Part shown: in pieces, positions 18,208 through 26,778 of the stretch | Layout: every line of letters starts with the position of its first letter | Numbering within the stretch: position 1 is the first letter of the stretch | Source of the DNA: Planococcus sp. PAMC 21323 | GTDB taxonomy: Bacteria > Bacillota > Bacilli > Bacillales_A > Planococcaceae | Length of the DNA: 64,000 nucleotides | Reading direction: 5' to 3' | NCBI RefSeq assembly: GCF_000785555.1 | Contig: NZ_CP009129.1 | Span: forward strand, 2,914,001 to 2,978,000 | The notes under the pieces: model-generated | What the model was told of the DNA's origin: nothing | Seen by the model: only the letters and a program-made list of their open reading frames with translations | The model's database searches: none | Position numbers and translations under genes: made by a program

Positions 18208-19941
18208 TTGAAACACATATTGAAAGATGTTTATTTAAAGGACGTAGCCGATTTTTTATTAGAAGGAATTGTTTTAACTGATGAGAACGGCGTTATATTA
18301 TCGTTGAATCACATTGTTAGTGATTTTTTTCCCAAGCTATCTGATAGCGATTTAATTGGCAAGCGTATTCAAGATTTTGTGCCATCGAAGGATTTGTCTC
18401 AGTTTTATCTCCTTAAACAGGAAACTAGAAATATCTCCTTATCTATTGGGATGTTTCAACTATTGGCTAATTTTCGTTTTATTGACGACAGCACAGCTTT
18501 CCTTAATTTTCGGAATATCACGAAAATACAACGCCTATCCCAAGAAATTGTAGAAGCTCAAAATCAAAATAGATTGTTTCAATCTATCTTAGATAAAGTA
18601 GACGAAGGGGTTTGTTATATAGATAACAATCAAAAAATTGTCTTCTATAATACAAAAATGGGTGAATTGGATTCGAAAGAACCCTCAGGGGTAATTGGAA
18701 AGCGATATGCGTCCATTTTTGAAGGTGCAACGCATCAAGTCTCTCCTCTTTTGAATTCTCTAGTATCGGATAAACAGATCGTCCAAAATGAGGCGTTTTT
18801 TTCAAAAACCGGCAAACGCTATATCGTCAACAAGAAAAGCGAACCCCTTTTTTTAGGAAGTCAAAAAACTGGAGCACTTTCTACCGTCAAAGATTTCTCC
18901 ACTATAGCGTCAATGGCAGACACTTTATTTCAGAACAAAAGAACAAAGGCAATTTCTTCTACTGAAGTAGCTATTTCCAGAGAAAACTTACCCCCAATTA
19001 TTCAAGTGAGTAAATCCATGAAAAAAGTGATAGATACCACTGAACTTCTCACAAAATCTACCGCTAACCTATTAATTTGTGGAGAAAAGGGTGTTGGAAA
19101 AAGTCTGCTTGCCCGTTTTACCATTGAACGGCTAAATATACTAGATGCTAATTTTATAGAATTGAATTGCGCCGATATCCCTTCTCTTTTATTGGAGGAA
19201 AACTTATTTGGCATCTCTAAATCTCCAGGATTATTAGAGCAAATGAAAAATGGGATAATCGTGCTCGACCATATCGACCAACTAGACATTGCGATTCAAG
19301 AAAAATTATTACGTGTTATCCAATCCAAGACATTCTTTAGTTCTAAAGACAATAGCGAAATAAGCGTCAATACTCGTTTTATTGCATTATTGTCACAAAA
19401 ACCGAATATCGCATTAAAACAAGGAAATTTATTAGAAGACTTGTTTTATGCCTTAAGCACAATCACATTGACCGTCCCTTCTTTACGCGACAGAAAAGAA
19501 GATATTCCTTTACTTATAAATTATTTTTTACAAAACAAGAATAATTCTACGCGCGGGTTAAACACCGCAATTTCAGAAGACGCACTAAAAGCATTAACCT
19601 CATACAGCTACTCTGGGAATGTCCGACAGTTGGGGTACATTATAGAAGGCGCAATGACCTTGGCGAAAGATGACGGGATAATTACACTTGATCACTTGCC
19701 GTCTTATATGGTTGATTTTAGTCATTCAGATAATGAGAGCGTCGCACTATTTAACGAACAAGATTCCTCCCACTCTTTAACCAACCAAGTTGAAAACTTT
19801 GAAAAGCAATTGATTTTAAATGTATTGAAAAAAACTAATTACCACATTACTAAAACAGCTGATAATCTCGGAATTTCTAGGCAAAGCTTGAATTACAAAA
19901 TACGCAAATACGATATTGAATTTACTAGAGAGGATAGATAG
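18208..19941 (+). CDS. PAS/AAA+/Fis-type regulator with degenerate sigma-54 activator domain
   Basis: 577 aa, TTG start preceded by GGTGGTG. Two PAS-like sensory regions (residues about 10-110 and 125-235) precede an AAA+ domain and a Fis-type helix-turn-helix near 545-572. The Walker A motif GEKGVGKS (near 291-298) is intact. The GAFTGA loop that contacts sigma-54 is deleted: the chain goes from LFG straight to LLEQ. The Walker B Glu is His (LDHID near 352). The late RDRKEDIP and NVRQL motifs remain. It therefore resembles TyrR-like proteins acting on sigma-70-type promoters. It probably controls the divergent operon and the aminotransferase 2 bp downstream. Confidence 0.85.
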   Translation: MKHILKDVYLKDVADFLLEGIVLTDENGVILSLNHIVSDFFPKLSDSDLIGKRIQDFVPSKDLSQFYLLKQETRNISLSIGMFQLLANFRFIDDSTAFLNFRNITKIQRLSQEIVEAQNQNRLFQSILDKVDEGVCYIDNNQKIVFYNTKMGELDSKEPSGVIGKRYASIFEGATHQVSPLLNSLVSDKQIVQNEAFFSKTGKRYIVNKKSEPLFLGSQKTGALSTVKDFSTIASMADTLFQNKRTKAISSTEVAISRENLPPIIQVSKSMKKVIDTTELLTKSTANLLICGEKGVGKSLLARFTIERLNILDANFIELNCADIPSLLLEENLFGISKSPGLLEQMKNGIIVLDHIDQLDIAIQEKLLRVIQSKTFFSSKDNSEISVNTRFIALLSQKPNIALKQGNLLEDLFYALSTITLTVPSLRDRKEDIPLLINYFLQNKNNSTRGLNTAISEDALKALTSYSYSGNVRQLGYIIEGAMTLAKDDGIITLDHLPSYMVDFSHSDNESVALFNEQDSSHSLTNQVENFEKQLILNVLKKTNYHITKTADNLGISRQSLNYKIRKYDIEFTREDR

Positions 19942-19943
19942 CC

Positions 19944-21275
19944 GTGGAACAAAAAGAATTACTCGACAAAGATCACCAAGTAATCTCACAAGGTTTAAAA
20001 CTACGTTTTTCACCTATGACTGTGGCATCAGCTTCCGGATGTTGGCTAACCGACCTTTCTGGCAAAGAATATTTGGATTTAACTGCTGGTTGGGCAGTTG
20101 CCAATATAGGATATGGTCGTGAAGAGATCGCTAAAACCATCTTCGACCAATACTTAAAATTATCTTTTACTACACAGCTCAGCGCACCTAGTGAGACCAT
20201 GGTACAACTTGCTGAAAAACTTATCAGTTTAACTCCAGGGGACTTCGAAAAAAAAGTGTGGTTCGGTCACTCTGGGTCAGATGCTAATGAGTTAATTAGT
20301 AAATTCATTCCTATCGCTGCTGGACGTTCTAAAATGATTTCATTTATCGGCTCATACCATGGTCAAACAATGGGTGCTTCATCGTTGTCTGGTCATAGTG
20401 CGCAGGCACGTTTCGAAGGAAGAGGCAATGTCGTCAAGATTCCTTACCCGAATCCTTACCGCCCATTCAGCGGCATCAGCGCCAACCTTACCGAACAAAC
20501 ACTCCATTACATGAAAGAAGTGTTTGCAACGATATGTCCAGCTGACGACACAGCAGGAATTATTATTGAAGCTATCCAAAGTGATGGTGGCATGATTTTA
20601 CCACCCCCTGCTTTTTTACAAGCGTTGAGAGAGATTTGTGACCAATACGGCATTTACTTAATTATCGATGAAGTAAAAGTCGGAATGGGTAGAACTGGAG
20701 CCTGGTTTTCGTTTCAACATTGTGAGATTGTACCGGATGTAGTCGTACTAGGGAAATCCCTCGGTGCTGGTCTTCCTATTAGCGCTGTTGTCGGAAGGAA
20801 AGAACTACTAGATGCAGTTTCTGCAGGTCATATGTTTACAACAAGCGGGAACCCCGTGTCTACTTCTGCAGCCCTTAAAAATATTCAACTGATCGAAGAA
20901 GAAGGTTTATTGGAGAATGCTAAGCATCAAGGAATATCTTTTCTTAACGGTTTGCACAAGCTTCAAGAAACTTACCCCTGCATAGGAGATGTACGAGGAA
21001 AAGGGTTGGCTATCGGTGTAGAAATTGTCGAAAATCGACATTCCCAAAATCCAGATCCTTTAAAAACTGCAGCCATTTGTTACCGAGCCTATGAACTCGG
21101 ACTGCTTATTTACAATGTTGGCATTTATGGAAATGTGTTAGAAATCACACCACCACTTACAATAAACGCTCTCGAAGTAGAACGAGCACTTGCTATTTTA
21201 GAAGAAGTATTTAAAGACGCAGAAAATGGTCACATTGATTTACATAAAGTACAAGAATTTAGTGGATGGGGCTAA
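19944..21275 (+). CDS. Class III PLP aminotransferase
   Basis: 443 aa, GTG start 2 bp after the regulator stop, with AGAGAGGA upstream. PLP-fold motifs are clear: the HSGSDAN phosphate loop, the IIDEVKVGMGRTG aspartate segment and VLGKSLGAGLP with the Schiff-base lysine. The family includes 4-aminobutyrate, ornithine and dialkylglycine aminotransferases. Next to an amine-glutamylating ligase and two amidohydrolases it probably deaminates an omega-amine. A typical GABA aminotransferase has DEVQ where this has DEVK, so the substrate may differ. Confidence 0.85.
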   Translation: MEQKELLDKDHQVISQGLKLRFSPMTVASASGCWLTDLSGKEYLDLTAGWAVANIGYGREEIAKTIFDQYLKLSFTTQLSAPSETMVQLAEKLISLTPGDFEKKVWFGHSGSDANELISKFIPIAAGRSKMISFIGSYHGQTMGASSLSGHSAQARFEGRGNVVKIPYPNPYRPFSGISANLTEQTLHYMKEVFATICPADDTAGIIIEAIQSDGGMILPPPAFLQALREICDQYGIYLIIDEVKVGMGRTGAWFSFQHCEIVPDVVVLGKSLGAGLPISAVVGRKELLDAVSAGHMFTTSGNPVSTSAALKNIQLIEEEGLLENAKHQGISFLNGLHKLQETYPCIGDVRGKGLAIGVEIVENRHSQNPDPLKTAAICYRAYELGLLIYNVGIYGNVLEITPPLTINALEVERALAILEEVFKDAENGHIDLHKVQEFSGWG

Positions 21276-21470
21276 TTTTAGTTACTAATAGGTAAACTGC
21301 CGATTATTCACAAGAAAGAGATACACACTTTACAGCCTTCTTTAACTACATTCACTTTTCTTTAAAACTAATATTAGCAAGAGCTTTTCATGCATGAAGG
21401 TGTTTTTCAGATGATCGTCTGCACAGAACATTATTTCCCAGGAAAAGTTTTAGTTATTTCTGTTCGTATA

Positions 21471-21517
21471 AACGTACTGGACCTAGAGCTGATTAAAAGT
21501 TCTAGGTCCAGTACGTT
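21471..21517. terminator. Bidirectional terminator with a 17-bp perfect stem
   Basis: The arms at 21471-21487 and 21501-21517 are perfect inverted repeats (AACGTACTGGACCTAGA) around a 13-nt loop, followed by TTTTATTA. It ends the regulator-aminotransferase unit. The rest of the 394-bp gap (21276-21669) holds no gene. Its last 90 bp is the nuclease-lipoprotein promoter region, which recurs at about 12300. Confidence 0.8.
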
Positions 21518-21669
21518 TTATTACTTGTATTATTCGATTCTCCCTTACTAAAAGTATCCCTGTAATAAAGTCACTTTTGTAATATACTAATATTAGGAAA
21601 AAATACTCATCACTGTTAAATCATGAGATTTTTTAAATTAGTATGGAACGATTAGAGGAGAGTTCTAAA

Positions 21670-22605
21670 ATGAAAGTGAACCATTTATTGATCCTATTGC
21701 TATCGGGCTTTCTAGTTGGTTGTACCGAGGTCGAAGAAACTGCCATCACAGAAGTAGAGGCGCAAGAAGAAACAGCAGTTGAAATTGAAGAAAGTAGCGA
21801 AAAAGAAGAACCTGTCACACCCATTGTTGAAGAGCCAGAAGTAGAGGAAGCTCCTACAGAACCAAATAGCGACTTATTTGCAGGCTACGACTTAATCGAA
21901 GTAGATGGCGGGGATTTGTCCGGTTACCGTGAGTCTAACGTTGTCGTTAACGTTGGTTATGGCGATCGCGACTATTGGGCTTTCACCAACGAGCACGGAC
22001 AGTTAGAACGGGTTGTGGCGGATGAAATCGTTTTGCAAGATGACGACAATGAACCTGTTTTATCGACTGGCCGGTATTATTCGGACGAAGCAAAAGTTCC
22101 AGGTGTGGAAAGTGATGTACTAGATGAAGGGCACGTGCTTGCCGATTCGCTTGGCGGGGTTTCAAATGCATATAACATCACTCCCCAAGAAAGTACGCTC
22201 AACCGACATGGTGATCAAGCTTATATGGAGGATACGATCCGCAAAGCAGGTGGCGCGACCCATTTCGAAGCCATTATCACCTATCCAGATACCGAAACGC
22301 AGATTCCTTCAAGCTATCAATATACGTATACGATAATGGGTAATGAAGTCGTTGATACGTTTGAAAATGTGAATCCTGATGAAGTCAATGCATCACTCGG
22401 GTTAACTCAAAGTGAGCCTGCAGATATAGCTAGTTCAAGTAGTTCAAATACTAACGAAGATGTTTCGAGTGTTGATACAAATGGGAATGGACAAGTGACG
22501 ATTAAAGAAGCGAAAGCAGCAGGGTTTAGTATGCCAATCATGAGCGATCATTGGCTATATCCGCATATGCGAGATAATGATAATGACGGTATGGTCGGCG
22601 AGTGA
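21670..22605 (+). CDS. Secreted DNA/RNA non-specific endonuclease lipoprotein with Excalibur-like C-terminus
   Basis: 311 aa from the ATG at 21670, which has GAGGAG 9 nt upstream. A frame open to 21643 lacks a site. The signal peptide ends in the lipobox LVGC. A very acidic linker follows, then a betabetaalpha-Me nuclease domain with DEGH near residue 152 and downstream NITPQ and LNRHG, the order seen in Spd/EndA-type nucleases. The usual DRGH Arg is Glu. The C-terminus has an EF-hand-like DTNGNGQV segment and an Excalibur-like DNDNDG end lacking the usual cysteine. It is probably cell-surface DNA degradation or uptake. A dead copy lies at 12395. Confidence 0.75.
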   Translation: MKVNHLLILLLSGFLVGCTEVEETAITEVEAQEETAVEIEESSEKEEPVTPIVEEPEVEEAPTEPNSDLFAGYDLIEVDGGDLSGYRESNVVVNVGYGDRDYWAFTNEHGQLERVVADEIVLQDDDNEPVLSTGRYYSDEAKVPGVESDVLDEGHVLADSLGGVSNAYNITPQESTLNRHGDQAYMEDTIRKAGGATHFEAIITYPDTETQIPSSYQYTYTIMGNEVVDTFENVNPDEVNASLGLTQSEPADIASSSSSNTNEDVSSVDTNGNGQVTIKEAKAAGFSMPIMSDHWLYPHMRDNDNDGMVGE

Positions 22606-22653
22606 TTTTTTAACTTATGTGCAGCCTGTCACCTATTTAAGGAGGTCAAGCGA

Positions 22654-23055
22654 GTGAAAAAAGGATTTCTTTTAATTCTACTGACTATTTTCTTAACTGC
22701 GTGTAACCCAATTGAGGATAGCGATATCGTGATCGAGCAAAACGAAATAACCGCCAATCCGGATAAATTTGAAGCATTTATCGGAAATCTTGAGAACGGC
22801 AAACAAGATAAAATACGGATTGTCCAAAGAACTACAGAGGGCGACCCAATTTTTGAGACCTTAGAGTATGATAGTGAAATTATTACGTATACGTATGATA
22901 ATTCTCACGATGAGTACGGCGCTGAAAACAAAGGAAAACAAAGTGGAACTTGCGAAAATCTAGAAAGTGAAACGAGCGAAACAGGTACAATCTACCGCTT
23001 GAGCGGTTGCTCTTCTGAAGTCGGAAAGTATTTCGAGCTTGAAGTTCTAGAGTAA
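22654..23055 (+). CDS. DUF4362-type small lipoprotein
   Basis: 133 aa, GTG start with AAGGAGGT upstream. The signal peptide ends in the lipobox LTAC. The mature part has the DUF4362 pattern: an early 'NPDKFEAFIGNLENGKQDKIRIV' stretch split around a short helix, then TTEGDPIF and a closing strand with two cysteines. Membrane-anchored on the outer face. Function of the family is unknown. It lies 48 bp after the nuclease gene and may be co-transcribed. Confidence 0.75.
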   Translation: MKKGFLLILLTIFLTACNPIEDSDIVIEQNEITANPDKFEAFIGNLENGKQDKIRIVQRTTEGDPIFETLEYDSEIITYTYDNSHDEYGAENKGKQSGTCENLESETSETGTIYRLSGCSSEVGKYFELEVLE

Positions 23056-23118
23056 CTTTAAAATATTTGGAGAAATGTTAGTAAATTTTAAAGAAAGACG
23101 ACGGAGGGAGTAGAGAAG

Positions 23119-23454
23119 ATGTTCAAAAACCATATTAGTGGATTGTTAATCGTTTCGGTCTTATTAGCAGTTGTAGGCTTGATCTTACTGTTTTCAAGTG
23201 CTTCATTCGGAATGTCTTTAGGAAACTCTTGGCTTATGAGTCAACAAGATGGTATTGCTGATACTAGCCAGTTCATGATGGTGATGGAAACGTATACCAC
23301 TGCCTTTATTGTTGCGGGTGGTATTCTATTTGCTGCTGGTCTATTAATGGCTATACTCACCTATTTCACTGCCTTAGTTTTAGGCGATAAAAAAACGGAA
23401 GTTCCGTCTGAAGGGACGGACTCAAAAGAGCTATTGGCTGATGATTTTAATTAG
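23119..23454 (+). CDS. Small two-TM membrane protein
   Basis: 111 aa, ATG with GGAGGGAG upstream. Two hydrophobic helices (about 8-30 and 55-85) are separated by a short polar loop, and the cytoplasmic tail is acidic. No family recognised. It follows the lipoprotein by 63 bp and precedes a strong terminator, so it ends this transcription unit. Confidence 0.65.
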   Translation: MFKNHISGLLIVSVLLAVVGLILLFSSASFGMSLGNSWLMSQQDGIADTSQFMMVMETYTTAFIVAGGILFAAGLLMAILTYFTALVLGDKKTEVPSEGTDSKELLADDFN

Positions 23455-23472
23455 CAAGCATTTATAAGAGCG

Positions 23473-23531
23473 TAACCTAAACCCCAAATGGCGGACACTT
23501 TAAAAAGTGATCTCATTTAGGGTTTAAGTTT
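23473..23531. terminator. Bidirectional terminator between convergent genes
   Basis: AACCTAAACCCCAAATG pairs with CATTTAGGGTTTAAGTT, with a nested CACTTT/AAGTG stem. It lies between the membrane protein gene and convergent cutC. Confidence 0.7.
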
Positions 23532-23626
23532 GTAAGATTTTGTATGATTTTTTATACCTTTTTATAAAATTGCTCTCGAAAAAGCGCAGTATTTTTGATG
23601 AATTCCATTCAAGTTAAGCTTCTGTG

Positions 23627-24316
23627 CTAACCCTCTAATGCTGTAATTTGTTCAACTACTCTTTTGTCGAACCCCTCTGAATAAGAACCATCTTTCCGAA
23701 CGCCGCTCCCGAAATGATATTCATTAGCCTCTACAGTTTGATGAATCTCTTTTATATTCGTCGACGTTAATCCCCCACCACAAAGAATAGCAGGTCCCTC
23801 TATCTCTTTTGATAGCTCGACTAACTTTCTTAAGTCATGCTTCCCTCTCAAACAATCTTCGTGACCACCAGATGTTAAAATCCGCTTTACCAGTTTTTTG
23901 TAGTCTGTTAATAATTTATAGGCGCTCAACTGATCGTCAATTTCGTCAAACGCACGATGAAAGGTAATATCGAGTTGATCAGAGACTGCCATGACTTTTT
24001 CAAGTGCTGTTTCATCTATTGTATAATCCTTTGTCAAAGCGCCAAATACGATTCCGTGACCACCTAAACTCAACACATTTTTGACGTCTTCGATGATTGT
24101 ATTCATTTCTAGATCGCTATAGAAAAAATCTCGACTATGGGGGCGTATCATTACTTGAACCGGTATCGTGACGCTGTTTAAAACTTGCTTGATGATCTCA
24201 AAACTCGGTGTTAGCCCTCCCTCATCAATTGCGGAAACAAGTTCTAGTCTGGCTGCTCCCAATTTTTCTGCTTGGATTGCTTCTTGTTCATTTTGCACAA
24301 TAACTTCTATTCTCAT
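23627..24316 (-). CDS. cutC: CutC-family protein
   Basis: 229 aa, the usual CutC length, with the family's TIM-barrel motifs: N-terminal QAEKLGAARLELV, IRPHSRDF, HRAFDEI, LTSGGH and a late GGGLTSTN. Once called a copper homeostasis protein; its biochemical role is still unsettled. Stand-alone gene facing a convergent unit. Confidence 0.9.
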   Translation of the reverse strand: MRIEVIVQNEQEAIQAEKLGAARLELVSAIDEGGLTPSFEIIKQVLNSVTIPVQVMIRPHSRDFFYSDLEMNTIIEDVKNVLSLGGHGIVFGALTKDYTIDETALEKVMAVSDQLDITFHRAFDEIDDQLSAYKLLTDYKKLVKRILTSGGHEDCLRGKHDLRKLVELSKEIEGPAILCGGGLTSTNIKEIHQTVEANEYHFGSGVRKDGSYSEGFDKRVVEQITALEG

Positions 24317-24545
24317 TTTTCATTTCCTTTCAGATCGGACGATTTCTATTAACTATGATAGACCACTGATTTTAATTGCTCCATCAAAGGACACCAGACT
24401 AGCATAATTTCACACAATAAAAGAGGAGTTATCTATAAAGATATTGAAGTATACCACTACTCGAGAACAATAAGCAGGTATTCTCGCAACTAACATCTGT
24501 TCTAGTTGTTCCATCTAGAGACAATAATTTTATGGGAGGTTCCAA

Positions 24546-24914
24546 ATGAAAACTCCACTTAATAAAGAGTTAATATCAGGTGATAAGTTTCAGTCCCTTT
24601 CTCTGCAAAAATTACTCTCGCTAGTTGAGAGTAATGAAGAAGTTGGGATAGTTATCAACGACCAAGTATCTATTGCCATACTGAAATGGGAAAAATACGA
24701 AGAATTACTGAGTGTTTTAGCAACTCAAGAGAACCGCATTAATGAAATCGAAAGTCAGTTTGAAGACTTGATTCTATCAATAAATACTTCTGAAGCTGTT
24801 CAAGCAGCAGAGAGCGGTCATTCTAAAAAATACGCAGTAGAAAATCTTACTGAGGCTTTCGATATGCTACAGCCACGAAGTAAAAAAAATGACTCTACAG
24901 AATCTAATTCGTAG
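24546..24914 (+). CDS. Phd/YefM antitoxin-like protein without adjacent toxin
   Basis: 122 aa with GGGAGGT upstream. The N-terminal half reads like a Phd-type fold: a helix (LQKLLSLVE), then a beta hairpin 'VGIVINDQVSIAILKWEKYEELLSVL' pattern in which a hydrophobic strand is followed by EKYEELL. The C-terminal half is charged and probably unfolded, as in antitoxins. No toxin-like frame lies within 500 bp on either side. A strong terminator overlaps the stop. Homology is suggested by pattern only. Confidence 0.55.
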   Translation: MKTPLNKELISGDKFQSLSLQKLLSLVESNEEVGIVINDQVSIAILKWEKYEELLSVLATQENRINEIESQFEDLILSINTSEAVQAAESGHSKKYAVENLTEAFDMLQPRSKKNDSTESNS

Positions 24915-24926
24915 AGTCGTTTTTTT
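24891..24926 (+). terminator. Intrinsic terminator of the Phd-like gene
   Basis: GACTCTAC / GTAGAGTC with a 12-nt loop is followed by a run of eight T. The left arm lies inside the last codons of the gene. Confidence 0.85.
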
Positions 24927-25319
24927 GTATTCAATTTATTTAAATCACGACTTTTTTAAATATCAATATTTATTTTGCTAAAATGCCGATGTGACTAACA
25001 ATGTTGTTGAAAAGGTTAACATCAAATAAATGAGCTAATTGCAAGAGGCAGACGTTTCGTTGGATTCGATGATTCTAAGAGTAATTTTACCTTTGGAATC
25101 CTTTACGGTCTCCCCACGTTTTTTATAGGAATATAAAAAATATAAAAAACAAGCAAAAGTTGCCTTAAACTAGCAGTTGCTCTACTAGTCACATGTGCAG
25201 CATCATTTTTATTAACGATTAATTGGTTCGATTGATGAGGGTTATTATGACGTACAAATTTTGGAAATAGTAGAATTGGCTACTCGGCTCTCTGTTCACT
25301 TTTACCTTTTTTAAAGAAG
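24927..25319 (+). other. Intergenic region with possible remnant of a small membrane-protein gene
   Basis: No intact gene. From about 25027 an open stretch of roughly 35 codons lacks a start. After two stops the same frame reads as a hydrophobic helix (LAVALLVTCAASFLL near 25160-25210) and ends at TGA TGA. The pattern suggests an eroded gene for a small membrane protein. The evidence is weak. Confidence 0.3.
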
Positions 25320-25592
25320 TTAGCTTTTTTTATTTTGCAGCTCTTGCAAGAGAATGCGCGCGCCCTCTAGACTTAAGGTAAGTCCTGGCGCAAATTCTTT
25401 ATTTCCCGCTTGAACTTCACCTGTCACTAAACAAGCACCTGCGGCTTGGTATTTTCTTAGCACAATCTCGTCTTCTTCTACTAAAATCTCCACGGGATCG
25501 CCTACGTTTATCTCCATTCCCCTTCTCAGTTCTTTCGGAATGACGATGCGTCCCAGTGGGTCTGTGTTTCTCACGATTCCTGTGGTTTTCAT
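25320..25592 (-). CDS. AbrB/SpoVT-like transition-state regulator
   Basis: 90 aa. The N-terminal swapped-hairpin DNA-binding domain is complete: GIVRNTDPLGRIVIPKELRR, then DPVEILVEEDEIVLRKY. The C-terminal half has the AbrB/Abh length and a cysteine (AGACLVTGE) as in AbrB. Short DNA-binding tetramer that normally represses post-exponential genes. Its promoter carries a palindrome described separately. Whether it is AbrB itself or a paralogue (Abh) cannot be told from this locus, since metS/tatD neighbours are absent. Confidence 0.85.
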   Translation of the reverse strand: MKTTGIVRNTDPLGRIVIPKELRRGMEINVGDPVEILVEEDEIVLRKYQAAGACLVTGEVQAGNKEFAPGLTLSLEGARILLQELQNKKS

Positions 25593-25646
25593 GGTTCGAC
25601 TCTCCTTTTACTCCGTACTATTTTAGCAAACTTAATTCCTCAAAAA

Positions 25647-25668
25647 GAACGCACGTTCTCATTATAGC
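25647..25668 (-). promoter_or_regulatory. Promoter -10 with LexA-like palindrome upstream of the abrB-like gene
   Basis: GAACGCACGTTC (25647-25658) fits the Gram-positive LexA box core GAAC-RNRY-GTTY. On the minus strand it sits just downstream of an extended -10, TGCTATAAT (25663-25671), so a bound repressor would block initiation. The outer bases of the full box (C...C) do not match, so another palindrome-binding regulator is possible. Confidence 0.5.
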
Positions 25669-25826
25669 ACTCTTCTTCTATTCGAACGCATAAATTTCAG
25701 GAAAAAATTCAAAGAGCAAATTTCTGTGTTTGATTTTGATCAAACCGTGAAACAAAACCTAAGCTGATTCGTAGTAAGGTTATAGGCATAAAAGATGTAG
25801 ATCTTCACCAAAGGAGGAAATAACAC

Positions 25827-26219
25827 GTGAACAATAAAGTATTTTCTAGTATTGGTTGGATACTGCTTGGACTCGTCGGGGTTTCTTGGATTGCGTTTGG
25901 TTATTCGAGTTGGTACTTGTTACTGCTCCTATTATCCCGTCTTTCTTTTTCTGTTAGCGATGGCAGCATTAAAAAACTTGGAAAGTTATCGCTTTCTCAT
26001 TGGCTGCAACTCTCAGTCACATTGGCAATAGCTGTTGCAGTTGCGTTCGGGTTGATTGTTCTCGCTAGTTTTCTAATCACGGATGTTCTACACATAACGG
26101 GTTGGGTCAAAACGGTATTCCAATTAATCGCAATTATTTTAGCTTTGTATCCTGCAAAATTTGTATATGACAGTGTTGCACAAAAAGTATTCGACGATGC
26201 GAAAACTGAAGAAGCTTAA
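25827..26219 (+). CDS. Small membrane protein, three TM helices
   Basis: 130 aa, GTG start with AAAGGAGG upstream. Three hydrophobic segments; the last helix is followed by a short acidic tail. No known family recognised. First of a run of three small membrane-protein genes spaced 40-60 bp apart, so probably an operon. Confidence 0.65.
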   Translation: MNNKVFSSIGWILLGLVGVSWIAFGYSSWYLLLLLLSRLSFSVSDGSIKKLGKLSLSHWLQLSVTLAIAVAVAFGLIVLASFLITDVLHITGWVKTVFQLIAIILALYPAKFVYDSVAQKVFDDAKTEEA

Positions 26220-26274
26220 CTGTCGAGCGCTAAGGTATCTAGCGTTAGCGTTGAGATTATAGGAGTGAATTGGC

Positions 26275-26475
26275 ATGAAAAATGAAAAAGTGTATTTCTT
26301 AGGTTATTTCATCTTATTTCCGGTACTTTTTCTGTTTAGTTCGTTGCTGTGGCGATTTCTGATTCGAAATGGTGATTTACTTGTTGTCGCAACAGATGTG
26401 TTATCTATTTTAGCTATTTATTATTTTATCGTGAGTGCTTTTTTTGCGATTCAGATGAAAAAATCTACGTCGTAA
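26275..26475 (+). CDS. Small membrane protein, two TM helices
   Basis: 66 aa with AGGAGTG upstream. Two hydrophobic helices are separated by RFLIRNGDLL. Unrecognised. Second gene of the small-membrane-protein run. Confidence 0.55.
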   Translation: MKNEKVYFLGYFILFPVLFLFSSLLWRFLIRNGDLLVVATDVLSILAIYYFIVSAFFAIQMKKSTS

Positions 26476-26532
26476 CGGTTCCCTTAAGCTTTCATTTGCA
26501 AAAACGACGTGCGTAGAACAGGAGGACCGGAA

Positions 26533-26712
26533 TTGAAAAAATATTACGCTTATCACTCGCTGATTATGGTGATTTATACGGCTGTGCTTCTTTACTGCTT
26601 GCTGAACAACCTGTTTATGCCTATTGTGATTGCGGCCGTACTGGGAACTCCACTGCTCATTATCAATTACCGAATAAATCATCCCGCTCGCAATCACAGA
26701 GCAGTAAAGTAA
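26533..26712 (+). CDS. Small membrane protein, two TM helices
   Basis: 59 aa from TTG at 26533, chosen because AGGAGG lies at 26520-26525 with 7-nt spacing. The frame extends to an ATG at 26509 that would place the ribosome site inside the gene. Two hydrophobic helices and a basic tail (RINHPARNHR). Unrecognised. Third of the run. Confidence 0.55.
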   Translation: MKKYYAYHSLIMVIYTAVLLYCLLNNLFMPIVIAAVLGTPLLIINYRINHPARNHRAVK

Positions 26713-26778
26713 AAGTTAAGTTTGTTTGTCTGCCTAGCCTGAAAACATTTGCGTTCAAAACAAAGGAGTGTGGTTCAA

